A stretch of 64,000 nt of DNA from an uncultured Porphyromonadaceae bacterium (GCA_900544305.1 UQUV01000007.1:1-64000); one strand, 5' to 3'; positions 8,242 through 17,684 are shown, counted from the stretch's first letter. The notes: a model not told the origin generated them from the sequence alone. Numbers and translations are program-made.

Positions 8242-9125
8242 AAAGTGCAATATTGTTGATACGTCCACAGCAATGGGTTAAGAACTTCTTTGTGTTTTTA
8301 CCGCTGTTTTTTGACCGCCATTTGTTGGATGCCGGCTATCTGGTACCTGCCATAGTCGTCTTTTTTGCATTCAGTTTTGTGGCAAGTTCCATTTATTGTT
8401 TCAATGATGTATGGGATGCCGAACTCGACCGGTTGCATCCGAAGAAATGCAAGCGTCCGGTTGCTTCCGGCAAAATATCTCCGGCCGTTGCCTATATCAT
8501 TATGGGATTGCTGCTGGTGCTTGCGTTTGCAGGAGTCGCAGTCTTTTTCAGTGCGGACAGGCAGGTGATGACAGGTGTTATCGTCGTATTGGCAAGCTAT
8601 TTTGTGCTGAATATACTGTATTGTGTCAAGTTGAAACAGATTGCCCTGATAGATGTTTTTATCATTTCCGTGGGATTTGTTCTTCGAGTGGTTGTCGGTG
8701 GCATTGCTGCAGGCATCTATATCAGTCACTGGATTATTCTGATGACTTTCCTATTGGCGTTGTTTCTTGCATTCGCCAAGCGTCGTGACGATGTGGTAAT
8801 GTACGAAAAAACGGGATTGGTTGCCCGCAAAAATGTGGTCCGTTATAATGTGCAGTTCATGAATCAGGTTATCAGCATTGTTGCTACCGTGACAATGGTC
8901 TGCTATATCATGTATACGGTTTCGCCGGAAGTGGTGGAGCGTTACAGCTCGAATTATCTGTACTTGTCGGCTGTTTGGGTATTGTTGGGCATTTTGCGAT
9001 ATTTGCAGCTGACTATTGTTGACTTGAAAAGTGGCAGCCCTACAAATGTGCTGTTGCGTGACCGGTTCATACATTTTTGTATTGTGTGTTGGATATTAAC
9101 CTTTGTCGTCATTATTTATGTGTGA
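8238..9125 (+). CDS. UbiA-family prenyltransferase, decaprenyl-phosphate phosphoribosyltransferase-like
   Basis: 295 residues with about eight membrane segments. The aspartate motif NDVWDAELDRLHPKKCKRP starts near residue 56 and matches the UbiA subfamily typified by mycobacterial decaprenyl-phosphate 5-phosphoribosyltransferase: ND..D...D..HP.K..RP followed by A.G. That subfamily transfers a phosphoribosyl group from PRPP to a polyprenyl phosphate. It sits in an overlapping set: the upstream membrane glycosyltransferase stop overlaps its ATG, and the downstream HAD gene starts inside its last codons. Together these suggest synthesis and use of a lipid-linked sugar. The prenyl acceptor identity is inferred, not seen. 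Confidence 0.75.
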   Translation: MKSAILLIRPQQWVKNFFVFLPLFFDRHLLDAGYLVPAIVVFFAFSFVASSIYCFNDVWDAELDRLHPKKCKRPVASGKISPAVAYIIMGLLLVLAFAGVAVFFSADRQVMTGVIVVLASYFVLNILYCVKLKQIALIDVFIISVGFVLRVVVGGIAAGIYISHWIILMTFLLALFLAFAKRRDDVVMYEKTGLVARKNVVRYNVQFMNQVISIVATVTMVCYIMYTVSPEVVERYSSNYLYLSAVWVLLGILRYLQLTIVDLKSGSPTNVLLRDRFIHFCIVCWILTFVVIIYV

Positions 9126-9711
9126 AAAACCGACAGTTGCCGTTTTTGATTTTGACGGTACGCTTATCCGTAAAGATTCATTTCTTGAATTCATCAAGTT
9201 TGTTTTTGGGACAAGGGCATTTTTGATCGGTTTCTTTTTGAACAGCCCTTATCTGGTAGCTTTCAAGCTCAAACTTTATCCTAACTGGAAAGCTAAGGAG
9301 CGGGTGTTCTCCTATTTTTTCCGTGGAATGTCTTATGAACGATTTTTTCGTTTGGGGCAGGACTTTTCCGTCGTTTTGCCGGCTATGCAGAAATCGCAGC
9401 AGGTGGATGCGCTTCGTGGGCATAAATCAGCTGGTCATCGTGTTTATGTGGTCAGCGCAAGTGTGGAGGAGTGGGTTGCTCCCTGGTGTTTGAATTTGGG
9501 CGTTGACAAGGTATTGGCTACAAAAGTAGAAGTGAAAGATGGTCGGTTGACCGGTCGTTTTTTGTCGAAAAATTGTTATGGTCAGGAAAAGATCAACCGT
9601 TTGTTGGAAGTGGAACCGGAGCGGGATTCCTACATCCTGCACGCCTACGGCGACAGCCGCGGAGATAAAGAAATGCTTGCTTTTGCCGACTTCCCGGTCT
9701 GGTGTAAATAA
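9118..9711 (+). CDS. HAD family phosphatase (HAD-IB, SerB-like)
   Basis: 197 residues. HAD motif I is DFDGT with the nucleophile Asp11 and acid/base Asp13, motif II is VVSAS, and motif IV is GDSRGDKEM. The ATG at 9118 overlaps the end of the UbiA gene by eight bases, and an upstream TTG at 9103 is not needed. HAD partners commonly sit beside or are fused to UbiA phosphoribosyltransferases and are expected to remove the 5-phosphate from the polyprenyl-phosphoribose product. Here that role is an inference from context. The sequence itself only supports a HAD phosphomonoesterase. Confidence 0.75.
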   Translation: MCEKPTVAVFDFDGTLIRKDSFLEFIKFVFGTRAFLIGFFLNSPYLVAFKLKLYPNWKAKERVFSYFFRGMSYERFFRLGQDFSVVLPAMQKSQQVDALRGHKSAGHRVYVVSASVEEWVAPWCLNLGVDKVLATKVEVKDGRLTGRFLSKNCYGQEKINRLLEVEPERDSYILHAYGDSRGDKEMLAFADFPVWCK

Positions 9712-9727
9712 TTGTTGGATTTTTGGG

Positions 9728-9812
9728 GAGAGGCGGTTCGGCACAGCCATGCCTGAAAACTGTGTTTTCACTTGTCTATTTACTCTTCTTTCAGTATTTT
9801 TCCGTATCTTTG
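9728..9812 (+). repeat. Promoter-bearing palindromic repeat, copy B (degenerate, upstream of obgE)
   Basis: The core GAGGCGGTTCGGCACAGCC at 9729-9747 and the hairpin GAAAAC-tgt-GTTTTC at 9754-9768 match the repeat family, but the 3' part has drifted. It still ends in a -7 box TATCTTTG at 9805-9812, eight bases before the obgE ATG. A degenerate TATTTTTC lies ten bases upstream at the position expected from CTTG plus 20 bp. Confidence 0.7.
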
Positions 9813-9820
9813 CATTTACT

Positions 9821-10987
9821 ATGGCAGGTTCAAATTTTATAGACTACGTTAAGATTCTTTGCCGTTCAGGCAAGGGTGGTGCGGGTTCGTGCCACTTTCA
9901 TCGTGCTAAATATGTGCCGAAGGGTGGTCCCGATGGCGGTAATGGCGGTCGTGGAGGACATATTATCCTTCGCGGTAACCGAAACTTGTGGACGTTGCTC
10001 CACCTGAAATATCAGCGCCACATTTTTGCCGGCGACGGACAGCCGGGTTCGGAAGGACGCAGTTTCGGTAAGGACGGCGAGGACCAGGTGATAGAAGTGC
10101 CGTGCGGAACGGCTGTCTATGATGCCGATACGGGCAAGTTCCTCTGCGAGGTGACCGACGACGGGCAGGAAATAAAGCTTCTGCGTGGTGGTCGCGGCGG
10201 TTTGGGCAACTGGAATTTCAAGTCGCCAACGAACCGTACGCCCCGTTATGCGCAGCCTGGTGAACCGGCTATCGAAAAGTCGATTATCCTCGAATTGAAG
10301 TTGTTGGCCGATGTCGGTCTGGTTGGTTTTCCGAATGCCGGAAAATCCACATTGTTGTCAGCCATTTCGGCGGCAAAACCGAAAATTGCCGACTATCCGT
10401 TTACTACCTTGGAGCCAAATCTCGGTATTGTAAGCTACCGCGGTTCGCAATCGTTCGTGATGGCCGACATTCCGGGTATCATCGAAGGAGCAAGCGAAGG
10501 CAAGGGCTTGGGACTGCGTTTTCTGCGCCACATTGAGCGCAACGCCGTGCTGCTGTTTATGGTGCCTGCCGATGCCGACGACATCAAGCGTGAATATGAA
10601 ATTCTGCTGGGCGAACTGGAGCATTTCAATCCCGACCTTGCGGATAAGGGACGTGTGCTTGCCATTACCAAATGTGATATGCTCGACGAGGATTTGATTG
10701 ATGAAATGCGCCGTGACCATCTGCCGGAAGGCATTCCTGTCGTGTTTATTTCTTCGGTCACGGGATTGGGCCTGACGGAATTGAAGGACGTGCTTTGGCG
10801 GACTATCAACGATGAGGACAACCGAATCCCGACACGTATTACCCATCGCGACCTTGATGTGCGCCACCGTGTAGAGGAAGAGGATGAGTTCATTCTCGAA
10901 CACGAGACTTCCGGCGATGTGGAAGAAGAATGGGAAGTGGAATGGCCCGATGAATATTGGGAAGATGATTATAAAGATGAAGATTAG
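9821..10987 (+). CDS. obgE: GTPase ObgE/CgtA
   Basis: 388 residues from the ATG at 9821. The glycine-rich Obg fold occupies about residues 1-160 ([26 protein letters not shown]). The G domain follows with G1 [10 protein letters not shown]3 DIPGI and G4 TKCD. A strongly acidic C-terminal tail (VEEEDEF to the end) completes it. ObgE associates with the 50S subunit and links ribosome assembly to (p)ppGpp. The open frame extends back to 9578 through the HAD gene but that part is not Obg. Its -7 box is eight bases from the ATG, so the mRNA may be leaderless. The stop lies inside the pgeF start region. Confidence 0.96.
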   Translation: MAGSNFIDYVKILCRSGKGGAGSCHFHRAKYVPKGGPDGGNGGRGGHIILRGNRNLWTLLHLKYQRHIFAGDGQPGSEGRSFGKDGEDQVIEVPCGTAVYDADTGKFLCEVTDDGQEIKLLRGGRGGLGNWNFKSPTNRTPRYAQPGEPAIEKSIILELKLLADVGLVGFPNAGKSTLLSAISAAKPKIADYPFTTLEPNLGIVSYRGSQSFVMADIPGIIEGASEGKGLGLRFLRHIERNAVLLFMVPADADDIKREYEILLGELEHFNPDLADKGRVLAITKCDMLDEDLIDEMRRDHLPEGIPVVFISSVTGLGLTELKDVLWRTINDEDNRIPTRITHRDLDVRHRVEEEDEFILEHETSGDVEEEWEVEWPDEYWEDDYKDED

Positions 10988-11756
10988 ACAACTTGATATA
11001 AACGGAAACGACGGCAGCGTCTGCGCTTTTACGACAGAGCGAGGCGCTGCCGACTGTTTTAATCCATATTCCGAATTCAATTGCTGCGACTATACAGGTG
11101 ATGTGCCGGAGCATTACGAGGCTTGCCGTGAAGAATTGCGCAAGGGCTTGGGTGTGGACCGACTTTTGCTTCCTCGGCAGGTGCACAGCGTGAAAGTGGC
11201 AGTTGCCGACGATGCCTTTTTCTCAATGTCAGAGGAGGCACAGATAAAGTGTCTGGACGGTGTGGATGCAGTTGTCACTGACCGCAAAGGTGTCGTGGCT
11301 GGTGTCTATACGGCCGACTGTGTACCGATGCTGTTCTACGATGTGAGCCGCAGAATTGTAGCCGCTGCCCATGCCGGTTGGAAGGGTACGATGAACGGAA
11401 TAGCCACGGAAACATTGAAGGCCATGGCCGAGATGGGAAGCCGTATGGAAGATATTAAGGTGGTGTTCGGACCTTCGATTTGCCGCAATTGCTTCGAGGT
11501 GGGCGATGAGGTGGTCGAACAGTTTGCCGAAAAGCCCTATGTGATGGAGGATATTATGGTGCGTCATCCTGTTATGGGAAAGGCGCATATCGACCTCGTT
11601 GCCGCCAATCGTTTCTGGATGTTGCGTGCGGGTGTTCCCATGGAAAACATTACGGTCTCCGGGCTGTGCACGCGTTGTCAGTCCGAACGGTTTTTCTCCG
11701 CCCGTGCCCTTGGTGTGAAATCGGGCAGAATCGTAACCGGAATTGTGTTGCGTTAA
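10977..11756 (+). CDS. pgeF: Peptidoglycan editing factor PgeF (YfiH, laccase-domain)
   Basis: 259 residues. The zinc-type active site of the YfiH family is present: LPRQVHS with His70, TADCVP with Cys115 and [10 protein letters not shown] with His132, plus the conserved GPSIC. Members remove mis-incorporated residues from UDP-MurNAc-peptide precursors or act as purine nucleoside phosphorylase-like enzymes in the cytoplasm. The ATG at 10977 (or the in-frame ATG at 10965) lies within the end of obgE, so translation is coupled. The 3' end overlaps the convergent EamA gene by three to four bases. Confidence 0.9.
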   Translation: MKIRQLDINGNDGSVCAFTTERGAADCFNPYSEFNCCDYTGDVPEHYEACREELRKGLGVDRLLLPRQVHSVKVAVADDAFFSMSEEAQIKCLDGVDAVVTDRKGVVAGVYTADCVPMLFYDVSRRIVAAAHAGWKGTMNGIATETLKAMAEMGSRMEDIKVVFGPSICRNCFEVGDEVVEQFAEKPYVMEDIMVRHPVMGKAHIDLVAANRFWMLRAGVPMENITVSGLCTRCQSERFFSARALGVKSGRIVTGIVLR

Positions 11757-12640
11757 TGCTTGTGTTCGGATATGTAGACTCCCAACAGAACTCCCGTAAT
11801 ACCAACTAAAGAGAGCAGCGTCACCTGTTCCCCGAGAATGAGCGAGGCTGTAATCATGGTGACAACCGGATTGATATACAGATAGTTGGACGGCTTCACC
11901 GTGCCGATTTTCTTGACTATCAGATTCCAGACAGCGAAACATGCCATAGAGGCTATCAGGCCGAGGAACAGCAAGTTAGTCCAAACGCTTGTTGCTGTCA
12001 GTGCGCTCCAATGGAAAGTTGTCGGGTGGACAAGCTGATAAAGGAGCATGGTCAGAATGCCGTAGCCAAACACTTTCCGGGTGACAAACATGGTGGGATA
12101 GCGTTTGGTGATTCTTTTTATCAACAGACTGTAGACAGCCCATGAAAACGCTGCGGCAAACGAAAGAACATCGCCCAGCGGATTGATTTTCAGTACGAAA
12201 TTTCCATTATAGACAACCGCGGCCACACCGACGAGGGCAATCAGCGAGCCGGCTATGACACGCATCGGCCGATGCAGACGTTCCGACTTGAAGAACAGCG
12301 ATGACAAAAGGGTGGTGAGCAGCGGAGTAATCGCTATAATCATGGCCACATTCGATGCAGTGGTAAGTTGCAGAGCCGTATTTTCGGTAATGAAATAGAG
12401 CGAGCCGCCGGTGATGCCTGCGAGCAGAAGCGTAAGCTCGTCCCACAGGTTGTTGGCAAACATGCGTTTGCCTGCCACGAACAGGATGCCGGCATAGGCA
12501 AGCACAAAACGGTAAAGGAATATTTCCGTAGGGTTGAGCCCGTTGCCGATGAGAATTTTGGTGGAGACGAAAGTCGTTCCCCAAATGGCTACCGTGATGA
12601 CGGCAAGAATGTGATACCAGAAATTTCGTGATTTAGCCAT
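11753..12640 (-). CDS. EamA (DMT superfamily) transporter
   Basis: 295 residues with ten predicted membrane helices arranged as two EamA repeats: AIWGTTFVSTKILI near the N-terminus and SWAVYSLLIKRI at the start of the second half. The start is MAKSRNF at 12640; the open frame upstream to 12724 would translate a hairpin and a -7 box. Substrate is unknown; DMT exporters move amino acids, nucleobases or other metabolites across the inner membrane. Its stop overlaps that of pgeF. A leftward -7 box (complement of 12722-12729) would place the rpmA hairpin in its 5' leader. Confidence 0.8.
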   Translation of the reverse strand: MAKSRNFWYHILAVITVAIWGTTFVSTKILIGNGLNPTEIFLYRFVLAYAGILFVAGKRMFANNLWDELTLLLAGITGGSLYFITENTALQLTTASNVAMIIAITPLLTTLLSSLFFKSERLHRPMRVIAGSLIALVGVAAVVYNGNFVLKINPLGDVLSFAAAFSWAVYSLLIKRITKRYPTMFVTRKVFGYGILTMLLYQLVHPTTFHWSALTATSVWTNLLFLGLIASMACFAVWNLIVKKIGTVKPSNYLYINPVVTMITASLILGEQVTLLSLVGITGVLLGVYISEHKH

Positions 12641-12673
12641 TGCTGTTGAATGAAAAAGAATTCTACAATGAAT

Positions 12674-12712
12674 AAAAAAATGACGAAAGCCGTTAGCTAT
12701 CGTCATTTTTTT
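12674..12712 (-). terminator. Terminator hairpin after rplU-rpmA
   Basis: A stem of A-run plus ATGACGA (12674-12686) pairs with TCGTCAT plus T-run (12700-12712). Read leftward it has a U-rich tail and lies about 40 bases after the rpmA stop. It is symmetric and could act in both directions. Confidence 0.75.
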
Positions 12713-12750
12713 ATCTTTTTGCAAAGATACTGTGTCGCGGTGAGCGCTGA

Positions 12751-13020
12751 TTAGTTTTTAGCTGTTTCAACCGGCTTCACGTTGATGAATTGGCGTCCGC
12801 CTTTTCCTTCAGTGAAGACTACAGTACCGTCAACAAGTGCATACAAAGTGTGGTCTTTGCCCATACCAACGTTCAAACCTGGGTGGTGTACTGTACCACG
12901 TTGACGTTTGATGATGTTGCCTGCCTTTGCATATTGACCACCGAAAATTTTGACGCCCAATCGTTTGCTTTCTGATTCACGTCCGTTCTTAGAACTACCT
13001 ACACCTTTCTTATGTGCCAT
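12751..13020 (-). CDS. rpmA: 50S ribosomal protein L27
   Basis: 89 residues, the normal length. The N-terminal [16 protein letters not shown] and the core [21 protein letters not shown] are diagnostic for bL27. The N-terminal tail reaches the peptidyl transferase centre; here the protein begins directly with MAHKKG and has no Firmicutes-style cleaved extension. It lies 19 bases downstream of rplU in a two-gene operon and is followed by a terminator. Confidence 0.98.
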   Translation of the reverse strand: MAHKKGVGSSKNGRESESKRLGVKIFGGQYAKAGNIIKRQRGTVHHPGLNVGMGKDHTLYALVDGTVVFTEGKGGRQFINVKPVETAKN

Positions 13021-13039
13021 TTCTTTAAACTTTTAGTGA

Positions 13040-13360
13040 TTATGCAACTACGTCTTTGATCTCTACTTGGGTGAAGCATTGGCGATGGCCGTTTTTACGA
13101 CGATAACCTTTGCGGCGTTTTTTCTTGAAAACGATTACCTTGTCACCTTTCACGAGGGGACGTTTAACCTCGCAAACAACTTTTGCTCCTTCAACGGTAG
13201 GAGCACCTACCTTAACGGCACCGTCGGCATCAATCAAGAGAACTTTTTCGAAGTCAACTACATCGCCTTCTTTTACGTTCTCGCCGAGATAGTGGACATA
13301 CAGGAATTTGCCTGCTTCAGCCTTGAACTGTTGTCCTTGGATTTCTACAATTGCGTACAT
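13040..13360 (-). CDS. rplU: 50S ribosomal protein L21
   Basis: 106 residues matching bL21: [17 protein letters not shown] at the N-terminus, a VLLIDADG stretch and the basic [16 protein letters not shown] loop that contacts 23S rRNA. First gene of the rplU-rpmA operon, with a well-formed promoter about 90 bases upstream. Confidence 0.98.
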   Translation of the reverse strand: MYAIVEIQGQQFKAEAGKFLYVHYLGENVKEGDVVDFEKVLLIDADGAVKVGAPTVEGAKVVCEVKRPLVKGDKVIVFKKKRRKGYRRKNGHRQCFTQVEIKDVVA

Positions 13361-13446
13361 CTGTTTAATTAAGATTTACTTGTTAACCCGTGAGGCGGAT
13401 GCGCAAGTGGCATCGCTTGTATAGCCTATTCGGAAAAATTAGCGCA
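13361..13446 (-). promoter_or_regulatory. 5' leader of the rplU-rpmA mRNA
   Basis: The promoter at 13447-13478 implies a leader of about 80 nt. On the transcribed strand it contains a GATGC...GCATC hairpin (complement of about 13396-13416). L21 operons in other phyla are autoregulated through leader RNA structures; whether this one is regulated that way is inference. Confidence 0.3.
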
Positions 13447-13478
13447 CAAAAGTACTGCTTATTTTTGTGATATGCAAA
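13447..13478 (-). promoter_or_regulatory. Promoter of rplU-rpmA
   Basis: On the minus strand, TTTG (complement of 13475-13478) is followed after exactly 20 bp by TACTTTTG (complement of 13447-13454). This is a full match to the -33/-7 consensus. The rest of the 13479-13772 gap is AT-rich with no gene; a rightward -7 box TACCTTTG at 13575-13582 may serve the DUF3857 genes. Confidence 0.8.
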
Positions 13479-13772
13479 CTTATCGTCATTAATTTCTTGT
13501 CCCTTTTCAATCTTTTATGTGAAAGTTTGTAGAAATAATTTAGTGAAAATATTTCAAAAAAGCTAATAAGTGGTTACCTTTGTGATGGCAGGCAGGTGTA
13601 TCCGTTGGACCGGGTGTGAAAAACATGCTTTGGATTGTCGGGGTATGTGCCTTTCTGATACTTGACCATGGAAGAAAAAATTTTAGCATAAAGTTTGGAG
13701 TAGTTTTGACTTTCTGCGGAGTTCTTTTTGCTGTGAGGTACTGAAATAATAAATGATTCTAAATTTAATATT

Positions 13773-15767
13773 ATGAAATTATTGCCATTGTTTATGTTGT
13801 TTGCACTCTTCTGTGCCGCTCCGGCTGTCAGAGCCGAAGAACAGGGAGTCAATAAAAAGTTTGGAAAACCGACCATGCAGGAGTTGGAAATGACTGTCTA
13901 TGAGCCGGAACCTGATGCAAGTGCCGTCATTCTTTACAAGGAAGGCAACGGGCATTTTTACTATGAACCGAGTGAGGGTTTCAAAGTAGAGTATGAATTT
14001 ATGACGCGTATAAAAATCCTGAAGCAGGAAGGTACGGAGTATGCTGATGTGGAAATTCCGTATTACCACACATGGGAGTCCGGCGCAATGAAGGACGATG
14101 TGCTTAACGTGCAGGCAAATTCATACAATCTGGTTAACGGCAAGATTGAGAAGACAAAATTGAAACGCGACCTGATTTTTTCGGAAAATGTGTATGGCAA
14201 TTATTATGTGACTAAATTTTCTGTGCCAAATGTGAAGGCCGGCAGCGTGATTGAATACAAATATAAGATTCAGACGAGCCGAATCCCGTTCCTTCGCAGT
14301 TGGTATCCTCAAGCGGATATCCCCACTGTCAGCAGTATGTTTGACATAAAGATACCGACGTATTTCCGCTTTAATTTGTCGACAAAGGGCTATGAAAAAA
14401 TTAATGTCAAGAAGGAGTATGCAAGCGACCGTTTCCGCCTGACAAACGACTTGTATGCGGATTATGTGACTTGTCAGTCCGACAGAATTATTATTACTGC
14501 CGATTCCTTGCCTTCTTTGAGGGATGACGAGTATACGATGGGTATCAATGACTATATCGCGCACGTCGATTTCGAAATGTCGGGAGTCGACATGCCGGGC
14601 ATGGGCTACAGGGCTTATTCGCACACATGGGAAGACGTTGACCGCACGATTATGGATGCCGGCATGAAAGATGTCATGGAAATGAAAAATCCGTACCCGG
14701 AATTGGCGGCAGAGGTAAATGCGCAGTCAACTGCTATGGACAAGGCATTGGCGGCATCGATGCTGGTGGCAGGCCGTATAAAGTGGGATGGAAGCTATCA
14801 GGTTCTTCCCGAGGATTTTAAGGAGGTCAAAAAAATGGGCAGCGGCTCGAATGCAGCCATTAATACGGTTGTGATGTGTCTGTTGCGTGATGCCGGTGTC
14901 AGATGTTGTCCGTTTGTACTGCGTCTGCGCAGCAACGGTATGCTTTCAACGGTCTTTCCGTCGTACGACGATATAGATACGTTTGTTGTCGGTTTCCGCG
15001 ACGAAGCGGACAAATGGCATTTCCTCGACGGTTCCTATTCGGCAAACGGTGTGGATGTCCTCCCTGTTGATATGTTGGTTTCCAATGCCCGTCTGATGGG
15101 AAATTACTCGGGTGAGCGCTGGTTCTCGCTTGACAATCTGTGCAAGAATGTGTCACAGTCAATGATTCAGGCAACGATTGACGAGAATTTCAATATCCAA
15201 TGTCAGGAACAGCAACGTATTTCCGGCCAGTTGGCGGCTGATTTCCGCAAGTCGTATGCGCAGAAAGCCGACAGTTTGGCATTTGTCAATGATTTGGCTG
15301 CAGAAAATGGCATAGAGCTGACTTCAATGTCGATGGAAGGAGTCAATGAACGCAGTATGCAGATTGTTTTGGAAAGTTCATACAGCGTTCCGGCCACTGC
15401 GACTGACTCGTTGATTTATGTTGTGCCGACAATTGTGCCTATAATGAGTGAGAATCCGTTCACACAGGAAACCCGTAAGTTGCCAGTGATTTATCCCTAC
15501 CGTGCGGAGCAGATAATGTCGGTTCATTTGACGATACCGGAAGGCTATACCGTTGAGGAATTGCCGAAAAGAATTGTGGCTTCGACACAAAAAAATGAAT
15601 TCCAGTTTTCGTTCAATCCGGTTGTGTTGGGTGACAAAATAATCATTACAACTAAAATTGCGAGAAACGAAGTGCTGTTCCCGTTCAATCTCTACGGTAT
15701 GCTCCGACAGATTCATACCTATATAGTGGATAAAAACAATGAGATGATTGTCTTGCGCAAATTGTAG
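13773..15767 (+). CDS. DUF3857 protein with degenerate transglutaminase-like domain
   Basis: 664 residues with a cleavable signal peptide (LPLFMLFALFCAAPAVRA). The N-terminal half resembles DUF3857 (residues about 50-260), followed by a transglutaminase-like core and a beta-rich C-terminal region. At the core the catalytic Cys is replaced (GSGSN, Asn360 in place of GDC) and the His is replaced by Thr403 (IDTFV), while the Asp survives (FLDGS). It is therefore probably not a working cysteine transamidase or protease. The gene is followed after only three bases by a paralogue with an intact Cys/His pair. Expected location is periplasm or outer membrane. The biological role is unknown. Confidence 0.8.
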   Translation: MKLLPLFMLFALFCAAPAVRAEEQGVNKKFGKPTMQELEMTVYEPEPDASAVILYKEGNGHFYYEPSEGFKVEYEFMTRIKILKQEGTEYADVEIPYYHTWESGAMKDDVLNVQANSYNLVNGKIEKTKLKRDLIFSENVYGNYYVTKFSVPNVKAGSVIEYKYKIQTSRIPFLRSWYPQADIPTVSSMFDIKIPTYFRFNLSTKGYEKINVKKEYASDRFRLTNDLYADYVTCQSDRIIITADSLPSLRDDEYTMGINDYIAHVDFEMSGVDMPGMGYRAYSHTWEDVDRTIMDAGMKDVMEMKNPYPELAAEVNAQSTAMDKALAASMLVAGRIKWDGSYQVLPEDFKEVKKMGSGSNAAINTVVMCLLRDAGVRCCPFVLRLRSNGMLSTVFPSYDDIDTFVVGFRDEADKWHFLDGSYSANGVDVLPVDMLVSNARLMGNYSGERWFSLDNLCKNVSQSMIQATIDENFNIQCQEQQRISGQLAADFRKSYAQKADSLAFVNDLAAENGIELTSMSMEGVNERSMQIVLESSYSVPATATDSLIYVVPTIVPIMSENPFTQETRKLPVIYPYRAEQIMSVHLTIPEGYTVEELPKRIVASTQKNEFQFSFNPVVLGDKIIITTKIARNEVLFPFNLYGMLRQIHTYIVDKNNEMIVLRKL

Positions 15768-15770
15768 AAT

Positions 15771-17663
15771 ATGAAAAAACTTTTTTTGCTGTTCCCTTTT
15801 CTTGCGGTGGCTTTCGATGCGGTAGCACAGTCGGAAATCATTTTGGGCGAATTGGCAGACTCTTTGGTCACGAATGCTTCGTCGGTGGTGAGGCTCGACA
15901 GAACGTCGGTCGAAGTATATGATATGACTTCGGCGGATATCCGGTACACGCGTGCCGTAACTGTTTTGAACCGCGAAAATCCTGCTGCCGGATGGTTTTC
16001 ATGTACATGTGACAACACCTGTAAACTGACGAAATTCAAGGGTACAGTTTTCGACAGAAACGGGAAAAAGATAAGGGACATTAAAAAGTCGGACTTGTGC
16101 AAGACGGAATACAGTCCTTATCTGGCATCGGACAGCTATACTTATTTCTATGAACTGCATTATGCGGACTTTCCTTATACAGTGATGTATGAATGGGAGG
16201 AAAAGTACACTGACGGAATTGTCGGTTTTCCCGAATTTGCTCCTGTTCAGGAGTATAAGCAGTCGGTTGAAAAGGCTGACTATTCCATCAAGGTGCCTAA
16301 TGAAATGGGACTGCGTTTTAAAAAGTTTAATTTTGACGGCGATTTTGTCAGGGAAGAAAAAAACTGGCAGAATGGTATGAGCGTTTCCTTGTCAGGTTGC
16401 AAGGCATTCGTGAAGGAGCCGTTTTCGACTTCTTTGACGGAAAAAGTGCCTCATGTCAGCTTTGCTCCAAAATCGTTCGTGTTTGAAAAAACAAACGGCA
16501 GTTTGAATTCGTGGGCGGATATGGGAAACTGGAATGCTACGTTGCGGGATGGCCGGACAGAATTGCCGGAAGAAACCCGGCTGTTGGTACATCAGCTTAC
16601 GGATACTTGCCAAAGTATGAAGGGCAAAGTAAAGGTGTTGTACGATTATCTGGCAGCAACTACCCGTTACGTGAATATCAGTTTGGGTATCGGCGGTTTC
16701 CAACCAATGCCGGCGGCAAAGGTGGCAAGTTTGAATTTTGGTGATTGCAAAGGTTTGTCAAACTATATGTGTGCCATGCTGAAGGAGGCAGGCGTGCCTT
16801 GCCACTATGCCACTATCTCGACTATATATAAGCGTTTGTATCCTGATTTTCCCTCTTTTCGCCAATTGAATCACGTCGTTGCCTGTGCTGTGCTTCCCAA
16901 CGATACGATTTGGCTGGAGTGCACTAATCCGCAACTGCCTTTCGGCTACATACACAGCGGTATAGCCGGACACGATGCCGTGCTGGTTCAGGCCGGGGAA
17001 AGCCGGGTGGTGCGTCTGCCGGAGTTGCCCGATTCTTTGGAGTTTTCAGCAATCGATTGTTCTGTAGAAATTACTCCTGACGGATTGTCGCATTTGAATG
17101 TAAGCGAGTGTTACACGATGAAAGATTATGAAATTCGCCGTTATCTGCTGACAGAAAGGCCGGACAAGATAAATACCCGTATACGGGATTTTGCCACGGT
17201 GTCCGACGGTGTGGTTTCCAATTTTTCTATTGAGGAATCAAAGGGTGAAAAGCCGTCGTTGAATTTGACCTATACGTTGGAGAGCCGCAAGTTGGCAAGA
17301 AAAAGCGGTACTCGTCTGTTTGTCCCGGTCAATACATTCCGGAAAGGTATAACTAAATTTGCCGCCCAGAAGCGGGTGTCTCCTTATGTCATCGACCATG
17401 AACTGAAAGCGGACAGTATTGTCATCCGTATCCCGGAGGGTTATGTGGTGGAATCATTGCCAAAAAGCATGAAAATCGAATCACCTTGTCTTGATTTTGA
17501 CTCCAAAATAGAGAAAAAAGGGGATTGCATTAATGTTTGTCAGCGGATATTGTTCAAAGCCGGTACTTATACGGTCGAACAGATGCCAGATTTTGAAACA
17601 GACTACAACAAGATGGTTGCGGCACTGAATGCAACTATTGTGCTGAAGAAAACAGCAAATTGA
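15771..17663 (+). CDS. DUF3857 protein with intact transglutaminase-like core
   Basis: 630 residues, signal peptide LFLLFPFLAVAFDAVAQ. DUF3857 covers the N-terminal half. The transglutaminase-like core has Cys326 in FGDCKGLS and His368 in LNHVVA; the third position is WLECTNP with Glu383 where Asp is usual. A beta-rich C-terminal domain follows. It starts three bases after the stop of the paralogous, apparently inactive gene, so the two are co-transcribed. The family is common in Bacteroidota as exported putative peptidases or cross-linking enzymes; the substrate is unknown. A strong hairpin terminator follows. Confidence 0.85.
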   Translation: MKKLFLLFPFLAVAFDAVAQSEIILGELADSLVTNASSVVRLDRTSVEVYDMTSADIRYTRAVTVLNRENPAAGWFSCTCDNTCKLTKFKGTVFDRNGKKIRDIKKSDLCKTEYSPYLASDSYTYFYELHYADFPYTVMYEWEEKYTDGIVGFPEFAPVQEYKQSVEKADYSIKVPNEMGLRFKKFNFDGDFVREEKNWQNGMSVSLSGCKAFVKEPFSTSLTEKVPHVSFAPKSFVFEKTNGSLNSWADMGNWNATLRDGRTELPEETRLLVHQLTDTCQSMKGKVKVLYDYLAATTRYVNISLGIGGFQPMPAAKVASLNFGDCKGLSNYMCAMLKEAGVPCHYATISTIYKRLYPDFPSFRQLNHVVACAVLPNDTIWLECTNPQLPFGYIHSGIAGHDAVLVQAGESRVVRLPELPDSLEFSAIDCSVEITPDGLSHLNVSECYTMKDYEIRRYLLTERPDKINTRIRDFATVSDGVVSNFSIEESKGEKPSLNLTYTLESRKLARKSGTRLFVPVNTFRKGITKFAAQKRVSPYVIDHELKADSIVIRIPEGYVVESLPKSMKIESPCLDFDSKIEKKGDCINVCQRILFKAGTYTVEQMPDFETDYNKMVAALNATIVLKKTAN

Positions 17664-17684
17664 CCATCCTCGTTGAAAATAATA

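Noticed and set aside
9578..9820. Upstream extension of obgE through the HAD gene
   Set aside because: Obg proteins begin with the glycine-rich fold at MAGSNF; the extension is the HAD gene read in another frame plus a repeat.
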